Below, one piece after another: positions 23,924-34,213 of a DNA stretch of 64,000 nucleotides. The stretch's first letter is position 1. Each line of letters starts with the position of its first letter. Origin of the DNA: Chrysomallon squamiferum. Its lineage: Eukaryota > Mollusca > Gastropoda > Neomphalida > Peltospiridae. The stretch lies in assembly GCA_012295275.1 (NCBI GenBank), contig CM022668.1, forward strand, positions 201,157 to 265,156. Direction: 5' to 3'. Both the position numbers and the translations under genes were made by a program. The notes beneath the pieces are model-generated. The model did no database searches, had not been told where the DNA came from, and saw only the letters and a program-made list of their open reading frames with translations.

Positions 23924-24427
23924 TAGTAATTGTAGAAACAGAACAGTAGTAGCAGAAATAGTAGAAAAACAGCAGTAGTAGCATTTTTTTCTCCTTCATT
24001 TAACTTCAAATCACTTTATTTTCATTTTATTTTATTTCATTACAACAACCACCAAAGGTAGAGAAATAAGACGTTATTAATTTGGAAAATGCTAATGAAA
24101 AAGTATACGGTTTTCCTGTTGAATTATTTCCCTTATCAGAGACGAGGATGGCGATCTCGGAGCTGTGTATTTAGATTCCTTTGTTTGATTCACTGTTACT
24201 TTATTTATTTATCATCATCTTCGGCAACAGCAGCAGCACGAACATCGTCATCAGCATGATTTTTGTTATTGTTATTAGTGTCCTTGCTGTGCTGCTGCTG
24301 TTTAACAAATGCAAACACTCGCACGTTCTGAAGAAGTGTAAAAATGGCCGCTCACTATGTGAATCCCAGAATTCCTCTAATACATAAAGTATTTGAAATA
24401 TGCAATTTACAAACGAAAGAAAAGAGA

Positions 24428-24461
<34 letters not shown>

Positions 24462-25949
24462 GAAAATAAATAAGATAAAATAAACAATGAAAAATAAATA
24501 AAAACACATACCTACATATATAACATATAGAAAGATATACACATACATACATACATACATACATATAAGCACAAACAATTTCGTTATTAGTGACTTACTT
24601 CTATGTTTCTGGGTGTAAACCAGAAAAGTATTTTATATAATCATGTACAGTCAGTATTCACATACTTTTATTTTTGTGAGATTCACAGATGAAGTTATGT
24701 ACAAAGATTATATTTATACATGTACATGGAAAACAAAAACAGGTGTACCTTTCACATACCTATAACATTAATAACATATAATAAATAAATAAATAAATAA
24801 ATAAACACAATGAAAAAAATTGTTCATTCTGTTGTCATTATATTTAAATAATTTCATTTATTTTATTTTATTTTATTTTTTTATTTGTACATTTTATCAT
24901 TTATTATTATTTTTTTGTTTTAATAATTTTATCAGTAACCGGCAATGTTTTAAAAACATGACTAACATTATGAAATTAAATAGTTTTCTTTTATTTCTTC
25001 AATGTATTTACTCTGGTCTTCGTTTTTGTTTTTCATCTGTTTCTCATTTTATTGTTATTATTATTTATTGTTTGCTGTTTTTTTCTTTGTTTTCCCCTGT
25101 TTTATATTTTTGCTCTTTCCTTAAGCAATTTGTTTACTAGAGCACTTATACAAATTTATTCATTTATAGCAAATGGAACATCATTTAAATTTCTCTCTCT
25201 CTCTCTCACACACACACAACCTCCTTCCCTATCTCTCTGTCTCTCTCACACTCATACACCCTTTATCTACCTGTATGTATCTATATCTAATCTCCATGTA
25301 TTTCTCTGAATCCATAACTATTAATATAAATATATAAATAAACACACATACATATTCATAAACACATGCACATACATACAGATAGATAGATAGATAGATA
25401 TACATATACAGATACATATACTCGCAAATAAAATAATAAAATAATTAAAAAGTATAAACTGACTTAACAAAGATTCGTCCTTATATAAAAGCTGTAGTTA
25501 TAGATTACATCAAAGTATTGTTGACATCAAACATTAAGCCTAACAATGTAATGATGAAGTGAAAAGAAAATTGAATGAAAGATTAATATATTTGTTTATT
25601 TAGTTACTTATTTACTGACTTACTAATTTAACTACTTACATACTTCCTAATTTATTTATTTGTTTAAATATTTTCGAGGAATATATTTCTAAGAATAAAA
25701 CAGAATATAATTATATTATAATTGTTTATGCTTTTGCTGCTGCTTTTGTTATTATTGTTGTTGTTTATTAATTAATTCATTTACTTTCTTACTTGTTTTA
25801 AAAAGATACACGAATCCATATGCTCCCTCTCTCTCTCTCTTATAGTATTCATTCCCCCATTATATTATTTCTATAACAATGTCATTGTTGTTGCTGCTGA
25901 GGCTATATTGTTTCTGTTGTTATTTTTATTATTGTTGTTATTATGATGA
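23616..25949. other. Repeat-rich spacer between the inverted arms
   Basis: The spacer contains GTA triplets (about 23755-23930), AAT repeats (24430-24460), ACAT repeats (24541-24563), AAAT runs (24780-24805), CT/CA runs (25190-25225) and GATA (25380-25400). The only frame with protein-like character is at 24181-24387 and is listed separately. Confidence 0.65.
24181..24387 (+). other. Possible orphan transmembrane exon, unverified
   Basis: The frame contains one strongly hydrophobic segment (IVISMIFVIVISVLAVLLLF) followed at once by basic and cysteine residues (NKCKHSHVLKKCKNG), the pattern of a single-pass membrane anchor with positive-inside flank. CAACAG before CAGCAGCACG could be a 3' splice site. 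No family is recognised, there are no neighbouring exons, and GCA/CAT-type triplet repeats can create such frames by chance. Confidence 0.2.
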
Positions 25950-26207
25950 TGATTATTATTATTATAGTTTTGTCACTGTTATTCTTATTATAAATAAGTG
26001 GTAGAAGTAGCATTAATTTATTTTATTTATTTATTAATCAATTACTTTCTTATTCATTAATTCTGTTACTTATTCATTAATTATTTTATTATTTATTAAT
26101 TTATTTATTTATTCATTAATTCATTTAGTGGTCTGAGTTTTCTTGTATCCTACATAACGTTCATGTTGGAAAGTTTAAGTAAGCTTTCTTGGACAAGCAC
26201 AATCCAG

Positions 26208-26305
26208 TCAACTTTTACAGCAATGTGACCGTCTTTTAGATGTGCTCCCAGTCAGCTTGATGCTGTCTTCTTTCGCTTTCTTATTTTTTTTACACAAAGT
26301 CTTTG
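26208..26305 (-). CDS. Rab coding exon 5 (hypervariable tail, CCKS)
   Basis: Acceptor TTTCAG. The exon restores the frame as NNLAKTL and continues through a lysine-rich tail to SHCCKS and TGA (26210-26208). The double cysteine four residues from the end is the prenylation signal needed for membrane attachment. Confidence 0.95.
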
Positions 26306-26741
26306 CTGAAATAGAAATTATTTACATATATAATTATTTCGGTATATTAAAAAGAAAAGAAAGAAATTATATATTTTTAAATACTAGATGATCATGAGTG
26401 AGCATGGTTAACATATTTTAAGAACTTATTTCACAGACAACAGATTTAAATGTCATATTATTTATAAAACATATCCTATTACAACTTAATTGTTAATCTA
26501 TTCCTTACTGAATTTAATTATTTACTCAAGATGGTTACAGTCACATATACACTCACATGAGTACATACATACAAAAACACACACACATAGATACATATAT
26601 ACACATACATGCATGCATACATACATACATACACGCTCAAGTATACATATACATACACACAATACATAAATACATGCATACAGACATACATACATACACA
26701 TACGTAGAAACACACAGTAAGTACACACATACATATATAAA

Positions 26742-26787
<46 letters not shown>

Positions 26788-28136
26788 GATAGGCACAAAA
26801 CACACACATATACATAAATACATACAAACATACATGCTATTACTACAATTTTACCAAGGTTATTAAAAAGGTTGTCAACGTTGTAACCTGTCAGTGCTGA
26901 TGTCTCAATAAATGGATATTCATATTCTGCAGCTAAAGTATTTCCCTCCTAATACAAGATGAATAGATAAGAGTCAGATATAGATAAATAAATTCTAACA
27001 TTTTAAAAGAGCAAATCTTAAATATTACAATTTTATTTTTCACATTGGAACAGCTAATAACTTTTATTAGTAACCAAAAATATGCCTCATTAATAATACA
27101 TAATAATGCTATATTAATACATCTATCTATCTAAATATCTATATGTATATGTATATCTGTATATCTACCTATCTAATCTATCTATCTTATATAATCTATA
27201 TATCTGCTTATTTATTTTTTATTTATATATTTTTATTATGATTTAATTATTTACTTATTTTAATTTTCTAACTAATTTATTTTTTTCCTTCGTCTGTTGT
27301 CTGATTTGAGGATCAAATTCGACACAATTCCCATTTAATGTCATGCGAGTGCTCTTCACTATTTACTAGTCAGACGACATAATTATTGTGACGTCATTCT
27401 TACTTCGAATGTTAAAACTCTCTTTGTGCTGCAGTCTTGCTTGTTTCCAACTATTACAACAACAGCTTCTGGAATAACATTTCTGACGTCACTGACAAAT
27501 CGGTTTACTTTGTTAAAACTATCCTGAAATTTTAAAATGATTAATATCAGATGTTGTTGTTGTTGTTGACTTTGTTAATGCCTTTATTTACACTTGAATT
27601 TTTTTTTATTTTTTTTTTTTTTTTTTGGGGGGGTGTTGTAATTGGTGATTATTCTGATTCACTACTCCATCATTGATAATACTAGTGGTGCTGTTTTATT
27701 ACTGTTGCACTGTTGTTATTCTTGTTATTATTATTTTTCGTGTTCCTGTTATCTTGTTCAAGTTTTGTTTTTGTACTTATTGTCATTTTATCAGAATTTT
27801 CTGTTTCGTGGATCATTTATTGTTGAGATGGTGGATATGTTTGTGATATATCCAAGATGAATATATAATTAACATATTTATGTCTCAAAACATTAATCTG
27901 AAATTACAAACTGTGCAAATTCTGCATTTAGCATTAACCGTATTAGAATAAATATTGAATTCTGCTCATACCCTTCTTGTGACGTCATATACAACAATGG
28001 CAGCAGCTGCTCGCCTCAGAAAGGCAACATTCATGCTACTAAACCTCTCCTGACCTGCAGTATCCCAAATCTGCAGAATAATAGGCTTATCCATGTCTGG
28101 CAAATTAATCTTGACACTAGCAAAGTCCACTATGAA

Positions 28137-28176
<40 letters not shown>

Positions 28177-28899
28177 ATGATGATGATGATGATTATTATT
28201 ATTATTAATAATTTAGTTAATATTGCTCTTAATAAAGTATATATGATTATATTTCTGTTGTTAAAATTTACATCTTAGTTTAATAATATAATTCATTTCT
28301 ATCTACTTATCCATCTATTTATCTATTTTTCCCTATCTATAGATCCTTCTCTCTATATATAATACATACACATACTCAGAGAAACATACACTTAGACAGA
28401 GAGACGGTGATGTATATATTTTACAAATTATCTATCTATCCACCTATCTCTGATTCAATAGTCAGCTGAGGTTTTACTTAATTTTCTGCTAAATTTTATT
28501 GTTCTGCTAGTAATGCAAAAATACAAAAACATATAAACTAATAAAGACATACTATATATGTATATTAAATAAAAAATTGTTTAATACTTGGAAAAGCATG
28601 ATGGTAGATGTAGATAAAATGTGTGCAAGCACACACACAAACTTAAAATTATGAGGATATGTTTTATGTTAATCCCGTTTGTTAATATGTACTGAATTTT
28701 TCTTCTCTTTTTTTTCCTTTATGGCTGAATACCTACCTTGTGTTGTGGGTTGTTCGCTTTTGTTGAATTTCTTGTAACAAAATTTATTTACTAAACTAGT
28801 TTTGCCAACATTGGAAGTGCCGACTAAAACTACTTTAGCATAAGCGACTTCTTCAAATTCTTTTAAAACGGACGAACGTAAAATACCTGCTGTCATCAT
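26208..28899 (-). CDS. Rab-family small GTPase, five coding exons
   Basis: Exons: 28899-28737, 28129-27972, 27523-27404, 26948-26855, 26305-26208 (163, 158, 120, 94 and 98 nt), all with GT-AG junctions and matching phases. They total 633 nt, that is 210 aa plus stop. G1 is GTSNVGKT (about residues 27-34), switch I has PTTQVDF, G3 is [10 protein letters not shown]4 is NKQD and G5 is ETSAL. The C-terminus, after a basic hypervariable tail, is CCKS, a Rab5-type double-cysteine geranylgeranylation site. Such proteins cycle between GTP and GDP and direct vesicle traffic on membranes. AAIVVYDVT resembles the Rab5/21/22 group, but the N-terminal half is divergent and I do not assign a subtype. A second in-frame ATG directly follows the first. 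Exons 3-5 lie in an inverted duplication. Confidence 0.95.
26521..26840. repeat. ACAT/TG compound microsatellite in Rab intron 4
   Basis: ACATAC-type repeats surround a pure TG run (about 26745-26780). The whole tract is in the ~600 bp absent from the left arm. Long open frames on both strands here are repeat artefacts. Confidence 0.9.
26855..26948 (-). CDS. Rab coding exon 4 (G5)
   Basis: Residues 148-178. ETSALTG is the G5 motif, followed by the helix NVDNLFNNL. Acceptor is GTATTAG, donor GTAAAA. This is the only Rab exon of the right arm with no counterpart in the left arm. Confidence 0.93.
27404..27523 (-). CDS. Rab coding exon 3 (G4, NKxD)
   Basis: Forty codons in phase 0 at both ends, between TTTCAG and [16 protein letters not shown] carries the guanine-specificity motif. 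An inverted, frameshifted copy is at 19244-19359. Confidence 0.95.
27972..28129 (-). CDS. Rab coding exon 2 (switch I/II, G3)
   Basis: Residues 55-107. It completes VDF of switch I and holds WDTAGQERF and AAIVVYDVT, and its donor is GTATGA. The acceptor AATTCATAG is immediately preceded (in transcript sense) by a (TTTA)n array at 28136-28178. Confidence 0.95.
28136..28193. repeat. (AAAT)n(GAT)n microsatellite beside Rab exon 2
   Basis: About 42 bp of AAAT units and then GAT triplets. In transcript orientation the TTTA array forms the upstream part of the polypyrimidine-like tract before the exon 2 acceptor at 28130. Confidence 0.95.
28737..28899 (-). CDS. Rab coding exon 1 (G1/P-loop, switch I start)
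   Basis: Residues 1-54 plus one base. P-loop GTSNVGKT is at 27-34 and the exon ends CAA-G before GTAGGT. The ATGATG start follows an in-frame stop (TAA) and a good acceptor (TTTATTACAG, exon edge at 28925), so 26 nt of 5' UTR probably belong to this exon and at least one noncoding exon lies upstream. Confidence 0.95.
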
Positions 28900-28970
28900 T
28901 TATTTGAGAATGTTCGTAGTAATAGCTGTAATAAATTATTTAAAAATAAAATATCAATTTTATAGTCCAT

Positions 28971-29025
28971 TATTTTATTTTATTTTATTTTATTTTATTT
29001 TATTTTATTTTATTTTATTTTATTT
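28971..29025. repeat. (TATTT)n pentanucleotide microsatellite
   Basis: About eleven TATTT units, 70 bp upstream of the Rab start codon on the intron side. Confidence 0.95.
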
Positions 29026-30599
29026 CTTTAAATTATATAAAAAGCAAATCATATTAATTGCAGTAAAAAAAAAAAAAAATTGTTAAACTGCATGAATTTT
29101 GTCATGTTTATATATATAATACAAGTATTTTATAATTTATGGAAATAAATATAGTTCCATCCCCAGTTTATCACGTCATCAGATCTTGCACTACATACAG
29201 TTATTGCAGGATATATATAGAGATATAATTTTGATAGGCCCATTTTAAATCAGCTCGAAATATTTATTATTCTTTGTTACAATAGAAAATGAAAAGAACT
29301 ACAATAATTTAAATCTGTTTAGGTTCGACAAATAATTTTTTTCTTTAATAACAGTTAAAAAAAAACACCTAAGGAAACCCCTTTCCCTTATCACAGTGTT
29401 GTATATTTTCAATTCAGACATGAACAAAATTTAAACAGGCTATTATGGTAATAAGAGAAAACTCAAGAAAAAAAAAGTGTTCAGTTTACCTCTGATCTTT
29501 TTTTTCACACCATTATGTAAAAATATGTAATTACCAGATTAAACTGTCAAGTCTAAATTTAGTATTTGTTTTCTTCCTGAAATCGGAGAAAAATTAACGA
29601 GCTAAAAATAGGTCATTGTGTTTTGGATTTGTTATACGATATGTAATTACGTGTGTGAGTTTATGACAGCTGAGTAAGATAAACAAGTATAATTATACAT
29701 CAAAAACTAGTTAATTTTAATTACAAGAAAACTGACAAATGCTAGTAATAAAAATGTCTGACTTTACTCTGAAAAGAAAACCGGACGTACACTCGAAACT
29801 AAAAAGGTGAGGGATGCTGTCCCCTTGTGTATTATCTCCTCATTTCCATTATTGTACAAACCTTGACATGATCATATAATTATTTATATATGCCTGAATC
29901 TACTGATAATGTCGAGTAACCAATGACAAAGCAATCAATAGAGGAACACTACCGGGTTTGGTTTGACAGATAAAATAAAACTTTAACTATAAACCGAGGG
30001 GTTAGAGCCAGAAGATCTTAAGTTCGAAATTATTATATTATCATAACAGTATATGTGATAGAGACAGTAATAGCAGTAGTAGTAGAATGACTACAGCAAT
30101 AGTATCAATATCATTTTTATTAATAGCATCAACATCATCATCTTTATAATTATCATTATTATCAGTATCCACATTATCGTCATCATCATCATCATTACTA
30201 TTTGTGCAAGCGATAGTATTGTACTTAATGTGTTAATACACTAATGTTAAATGTGTCATAAATCTGACATTTGATGTTTTATTTACTCCATCAACTGTTT
30301 AAATCAGAATAACATGATTCGTCCTTTAAAGCGTCACTATACTTATTTTCTACCTATTCATCTAAACATTCCACATATAGACAGATATATATATACGTAC
30401 GTACGTACATACAAACATACGTAAACAGATATATACAAATAATACATGATGCATATACACACATTAATTTAACACAATATACATATAAACAAGAATACAT
30501 ACATACCTCAGCACAGATGTATATTCTATTATATATATACATACACACACATACACGCAAACTGATACGAATAGACAAAACAATACCACCTAAACTTAC
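29026..30599. other. AT-rich DNA, probably Rab 5' intron
   Basis: I see no conserved exon. Triplet repeats (ATC/CAT, about 30110-30200) and ACATAC repeats (30390-30560) are the only structured sequence. Confidence 0.5.
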
Positions 30600-30947
30600 A
30601 TTACTTCCTTCTTTCTGATCGTCAGGTAATCGTTGCCAAAATCTACCATCTCTTATTCTCTCGCGCAATAAAATACAACACTAATCAGGAACACGTTTGA
30701 TCACTCGGTAGAACATGTCAACAACTCTATCTCTCACATTTCATATTTCAGCGGCAGACAAGAACAATATTCCCGAGAATTCCTGTAAAATAACTGATGT
30801 CGGAAGTTCGTTCTCGCTCTCGTATCAGTGACCTATTTTTTTAATGCCATACGGTGAATTCGATTGGTTGATGGATTATACTCGTCAGCGTGTGTACACA
30901 AACATGCAAGTGTAATCCCTCCCTCGACTAGTCGAATGTACGCACAC

Positions 30948-31100
30948 CAGGGCGGATTTCCCATATAGGCTTTCTAGGCTAGAGTCCAGGGCGGCAGTTT
31001 ATGAAAATTGTTACTGGCACAGTTGGGCGCTTTTCTAAGCGATTTTGCGCTAAATTATCGAGTTGTGCGCTTTGTTAAAAATTGGGCTCTTTTGACCTAA
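30948..31100. mobile_element. Possible DNA-transposon terminus fragment
   Basis: CAGGGCGGATTTCCCATATAG begins a GC-richer stretch that contains GGCTTTCTAGGC and CCAGGGCGGCAG. It resembles the conserved left ends of widespread hAT-like elements (pattern CAGGG...CCATAGGC...CTAGGC...GGGCG). No matching right end is visible before the hAT copy at 31379, so at most a fragment remains. Confidence 0.35.
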
Positions 31101-31378
31101 TTCAATTAAAGTATTATGACTAAGAATACCTATTGGGGAGAAACTTTGAAAAAATACTGATATTTTTTGAGGTGTGTGCTTTTTCAGTAAGAATTTGTGT
31201 ACTTTTTCATAAGTTATATAAAATCATATATTTCTGTTATGTTTTAACATTAAAACATAAAGTTCATTTCAGTTTCCAAACAATTTATTTCGTTTCAAAA
31301 ATGGCTATGAACAAAAACTAACGAATGCACCCGGTGACGTCATATAATAATATCTCACTTATTCCGGTTCCCCTAAAC

Positions 31379-34213
31379 CAGTGTTTCTCAACCTTTTTTT
31401 ACTCTCGACATACCTACGAGCGCATGAAACTGTCGCGACACAGTAATAATTTTAAATATTATATAATGAGATCGTAAAATAAATATATGAACTTGTCTGA
31501 TACAGTTTATTATGTCAGTATCCCAGAATTGCCACTTACGTAGTGTGAAACTTGTGCCTGGTGTTGTCTTATGACTTCTTGAATATTTGGTCGTATGTGC
31601 GATAAGCAAACTCTCATTTCTTCTTCAGTGGAACGTAGTCTTTCTCTCTTCTTATTTTTTATATTATTTAAGATTGAAAAGCCCAATTCACACAAATAAG
31701 GAGTAGAGAATTGTAAAAGAACTAACAGGGCTTTTTCAGCTAATGCGGGAAATTCCTTTTGTATTGAAATCCAAAATGTGTCGATATCTACCTCAGAATG
31801 CTTTATTTTAAGACTGCAGTCACTTGAAATGGTAGCCAATTCTTCTTCTTCGCATAATTTAAACCCAATATTAGAAGGAACATCTACAAAAGGATTACGA
31901 ACCCAGTGTTCAGCGACGGAAAGTAGTGGTCGATGTTTTCTTCGAGCGCTGTTAGATGCTCAACCACGATAGGGGTCATTTCTTTAGTGCAGTTAGTACG
32001 CATTGTAGGAAACATATCAAACTCACCCAACTTTGCTCTGTTTTTCCAAATAACAATTTTCTTTTTAAGGGCAACCAATTTATCTGTCGAAGTTAGAATA
32101 TTTTCGTTTCGACCTTGCATACTACTGTTCACAATATTAAGTTGACCAAATATTTCCGTTAAATATTCCATTTTGGCCATCCAAAATTCACATCGAAGAT
32201 ATTTACAAAATCTTTCGTGCTTTTCTTTATCAAAAAATACTATTAATTCCTTCTGTAATTCATGAACGCGAGTTAACACTTTACCTTTTGACAGCCATCG
32301 AACGTCGGTATGCATGAGTAAGCGAACATGTTGAGAATGACAATTTCAACTACTTGATGTAACACTTGCTTCAAATCTTCTTGTGATACTTTTGAAACTA
32401 AAACTTCTCTATGTAAAAAGCAATGACTACGAACAAGATTTGGATTTTCTTTCTGTGCTAGTGTTGCAAAACCTTTAATGCAGCCTACCGTACATGGTGC
32501 ACCATCAATACAAATACCAACACAAAACTTCCACGTCAAATTCATTTTTTTATGATAGCCGGTTATCATATCAAAAATATCTTGACCTCTAGTAGTGGTT
32601 GGCCTTTCTTTACAACACAAAAACTGATTGATTATTTCATCGTCATTAATGAAACGAACAAATACAAGCAATTGAGCAGTTACTGATATCGGTCGATTCA
32701 TCAACTATTAAAGCAAATTTAGATCCTTCAAGTTTTTTCTGAACATTAGTTTCAATGTTTTCAGATAAATCTACAATTCTCCTGTGTATTGTATCATTTG
32801 AAAGCGGAATTTTACTAATTCTTTTTCAGCTGTTTCGCCTAACATGGATTTCACCATCTTTTTACAAGCGGGAAGGATAACTGACTCAGCAAGAGTGTGG
32901 GATTTGGATTTCATTGCTATTATTTCAGCTATCTCAATTGAAGCGAGTTGAGCCCGTTCAGACACGGTCATTGTTTTCTGAAAAACATTGCGTTGCTTTG
33001 ATTGCTGTTGTAACAGTCTTTGAAAATAACTAAGATCTTTATCTTGTAGGTAGGAATGTTTAGTCGTGAAATGTCTTTGTAATTTATTTGGTACCATGGA
33101 TTCATTGGCCATTTTTTAACCACAAACTATACATAATGGACATGGTTGAGCAACATCTTCTGACCAAGAAAATCCAAACTTCAAATAATCATCACAATAC
33201 CGTCTATTATGGTGAACTTTTGCCTTTTTTGTGCTGGATTTTGTGGGCTTCATTGTATGTTCTGTTTCAACCTCACACCCGTCACTAATCCTTCCTTTTA
33301 ACAAATTTATCCATTGTGAAGGGGTATTCATAAGCAATTAACACGCGCGTACTCTAACCAATAATAGTAAACAAAAGGCAGTGTTAAACTGATCCGTGTG
33401 TCAACGGTCAACCTCCTGTGTCAAACTGGAACATTAAGTAGTGTTCCAATTTTTTTTCACTCTATCACCTTCTGAAATATATGGTAAAAACTAACCTTTA
33501 TTCTACCAATGCAATAACAAAAACTGAATATCCTTATTTAATTAATTCACCATGTGATTTAACTCAAGTGTTGCGAGCTAAAAACAATAGTTTGAAAGTG
33601 CGTGAACAACACTGATTCTGAGCTAAACAAATTGAAAAATATGCAAGCACAGAAAACAGCGTTCAGTTCTAGTTATGATTAGTCACAAGCTAATTTAGTT
33701 CAAATTCATCTGTAATTTAGAGGTCAAAATTGAGTGTGCAGTACGATTGAATTCGATGTAAGTAAATAGTAAACACTGTTAACTGAACAGATTTGCCGAG
33801 ACGACAGATTTGCAAAGTCTGTTCTAACTAGCATAATTTCTTAACTAAATACACCTAGTTAGCTACATCTCTTTACTAATAAGTGTTTAAGAATGACAAT
33901 AATTTAAAACACAGCGAAGTTAATTCGGCAATCGGCATTACGCACGCTCACACACGACCAGTGCGGAACAACATCACACACACAACCTATCACACTGACG
34001 TCTCATGGGCAACTGATCGACCTTGAGCGAAAGGTGCAAAGGTTGGTGGCGGCCACTGATTGGTGGACTTTGAATGTGTGCATATTCACTGGAGAAAGGA
34101 AGTTGCTTCCTCCAAGGCATATTAGTAGAACATGAAACGGAGATTTATGCACATTGTCCGTGTTTTCAGGTGTTCGTCACAAAGTTTCGCGACACGGCGG
34201 TTAAAAATCACTG
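31379..34213 (-). mobile_element. hAT transposon, Buster-type, copy 2 (inverted)
   Basis: The same element as at 12616-15476 but reversed: it begins CAGTGTTTCTCAACC at 31379 and ends ...AAAATCACTG at 34213. The 8-bp flanks, CCCTAAAC and GTCTATAC, match at 5 of 8 positions and both show the central TA of nnnTAnnn. Inside is a broken transposase on the minus strand, almost identical in protein to copy 1. Unlike copy 1 it is not inside a recognisable element. Confidence 0.9.
31510..33314 (-). pseudogene. hAT transposase pseudogene (ZBED5-like), copy 2
   Basis: Same parts as copy 1 in the same order: MDKFVKRK start at 33314, BED finger, DESTDIS, RWLSKGKVL, and C-terminal dimerisation segment ending at 31510. 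It shares with copy 1 the early stop, the TAA after the CIVCG cysteines and the frameshifts after DESTDIS and before WVRNPF. It has its own 1-nt deletion near 32819 (AAAGAAATTAG to AAAGAATTAG) but lacks copy 1's stop after TPYL. Confidence 0.9.

Larger units (their letters stand above)
25950..27923 (-). repeat. Right arm of the inverted duplication (contains Rab exons 3-5)
   Basis: Collinear in reverse complement with 18857-20260, but with about 600 bp more (26510-27115). Rab exons 3, 4 and 5 lie in it in working order, so this arm is probably the source and the left arm the derivative. Confidence 0.9.
28900..30790 (-). promoter_or_regulatory. Possible Rab 5' UTR exon and promoter region
   Basis: On the minus strand a strong donor, AAGTAAT|GTAAGT, ends a less AT-rich stretch at 30600; the stretch extends to about 30790 and has several CpGs. 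This could be a noncoding first exon joined to the acceptor at 28925. The small frame across it (from about 30668) has no domain. The intervening 29-30.6 kb is AT-rich intron-like DNA. Transcript data would be needed to confirm it. Confidence 0.35.

Noticed and set aside
26518-26835. Long overlapping frames on both strands.
   Set aside because: They translate ACAT and TG repeats (Tyr/Cys/Val/Met or His/Thr/Ile) and lie in Rab intron 4.
30354-30668. 104-codon minus-strand frame.
   Set aside because: Past the GTAAGT donor it runs into ACATAC repeats; only the first part could be exon, and more likely 5' UTR.
12616-34213. The hAT pair and the Rab arms are both centred near 23.4 kb, suggesting one large ancestral palindrome.
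   Set aside because: Sequence between the nested repeats does not match: 15.5-18.9 kb is gypsy integrase and LTR, whereas 27.9-31.4 kb holds Rab exons 1-2. Copy 1 also has its own target duplication. The shared centre looks like coincidence.
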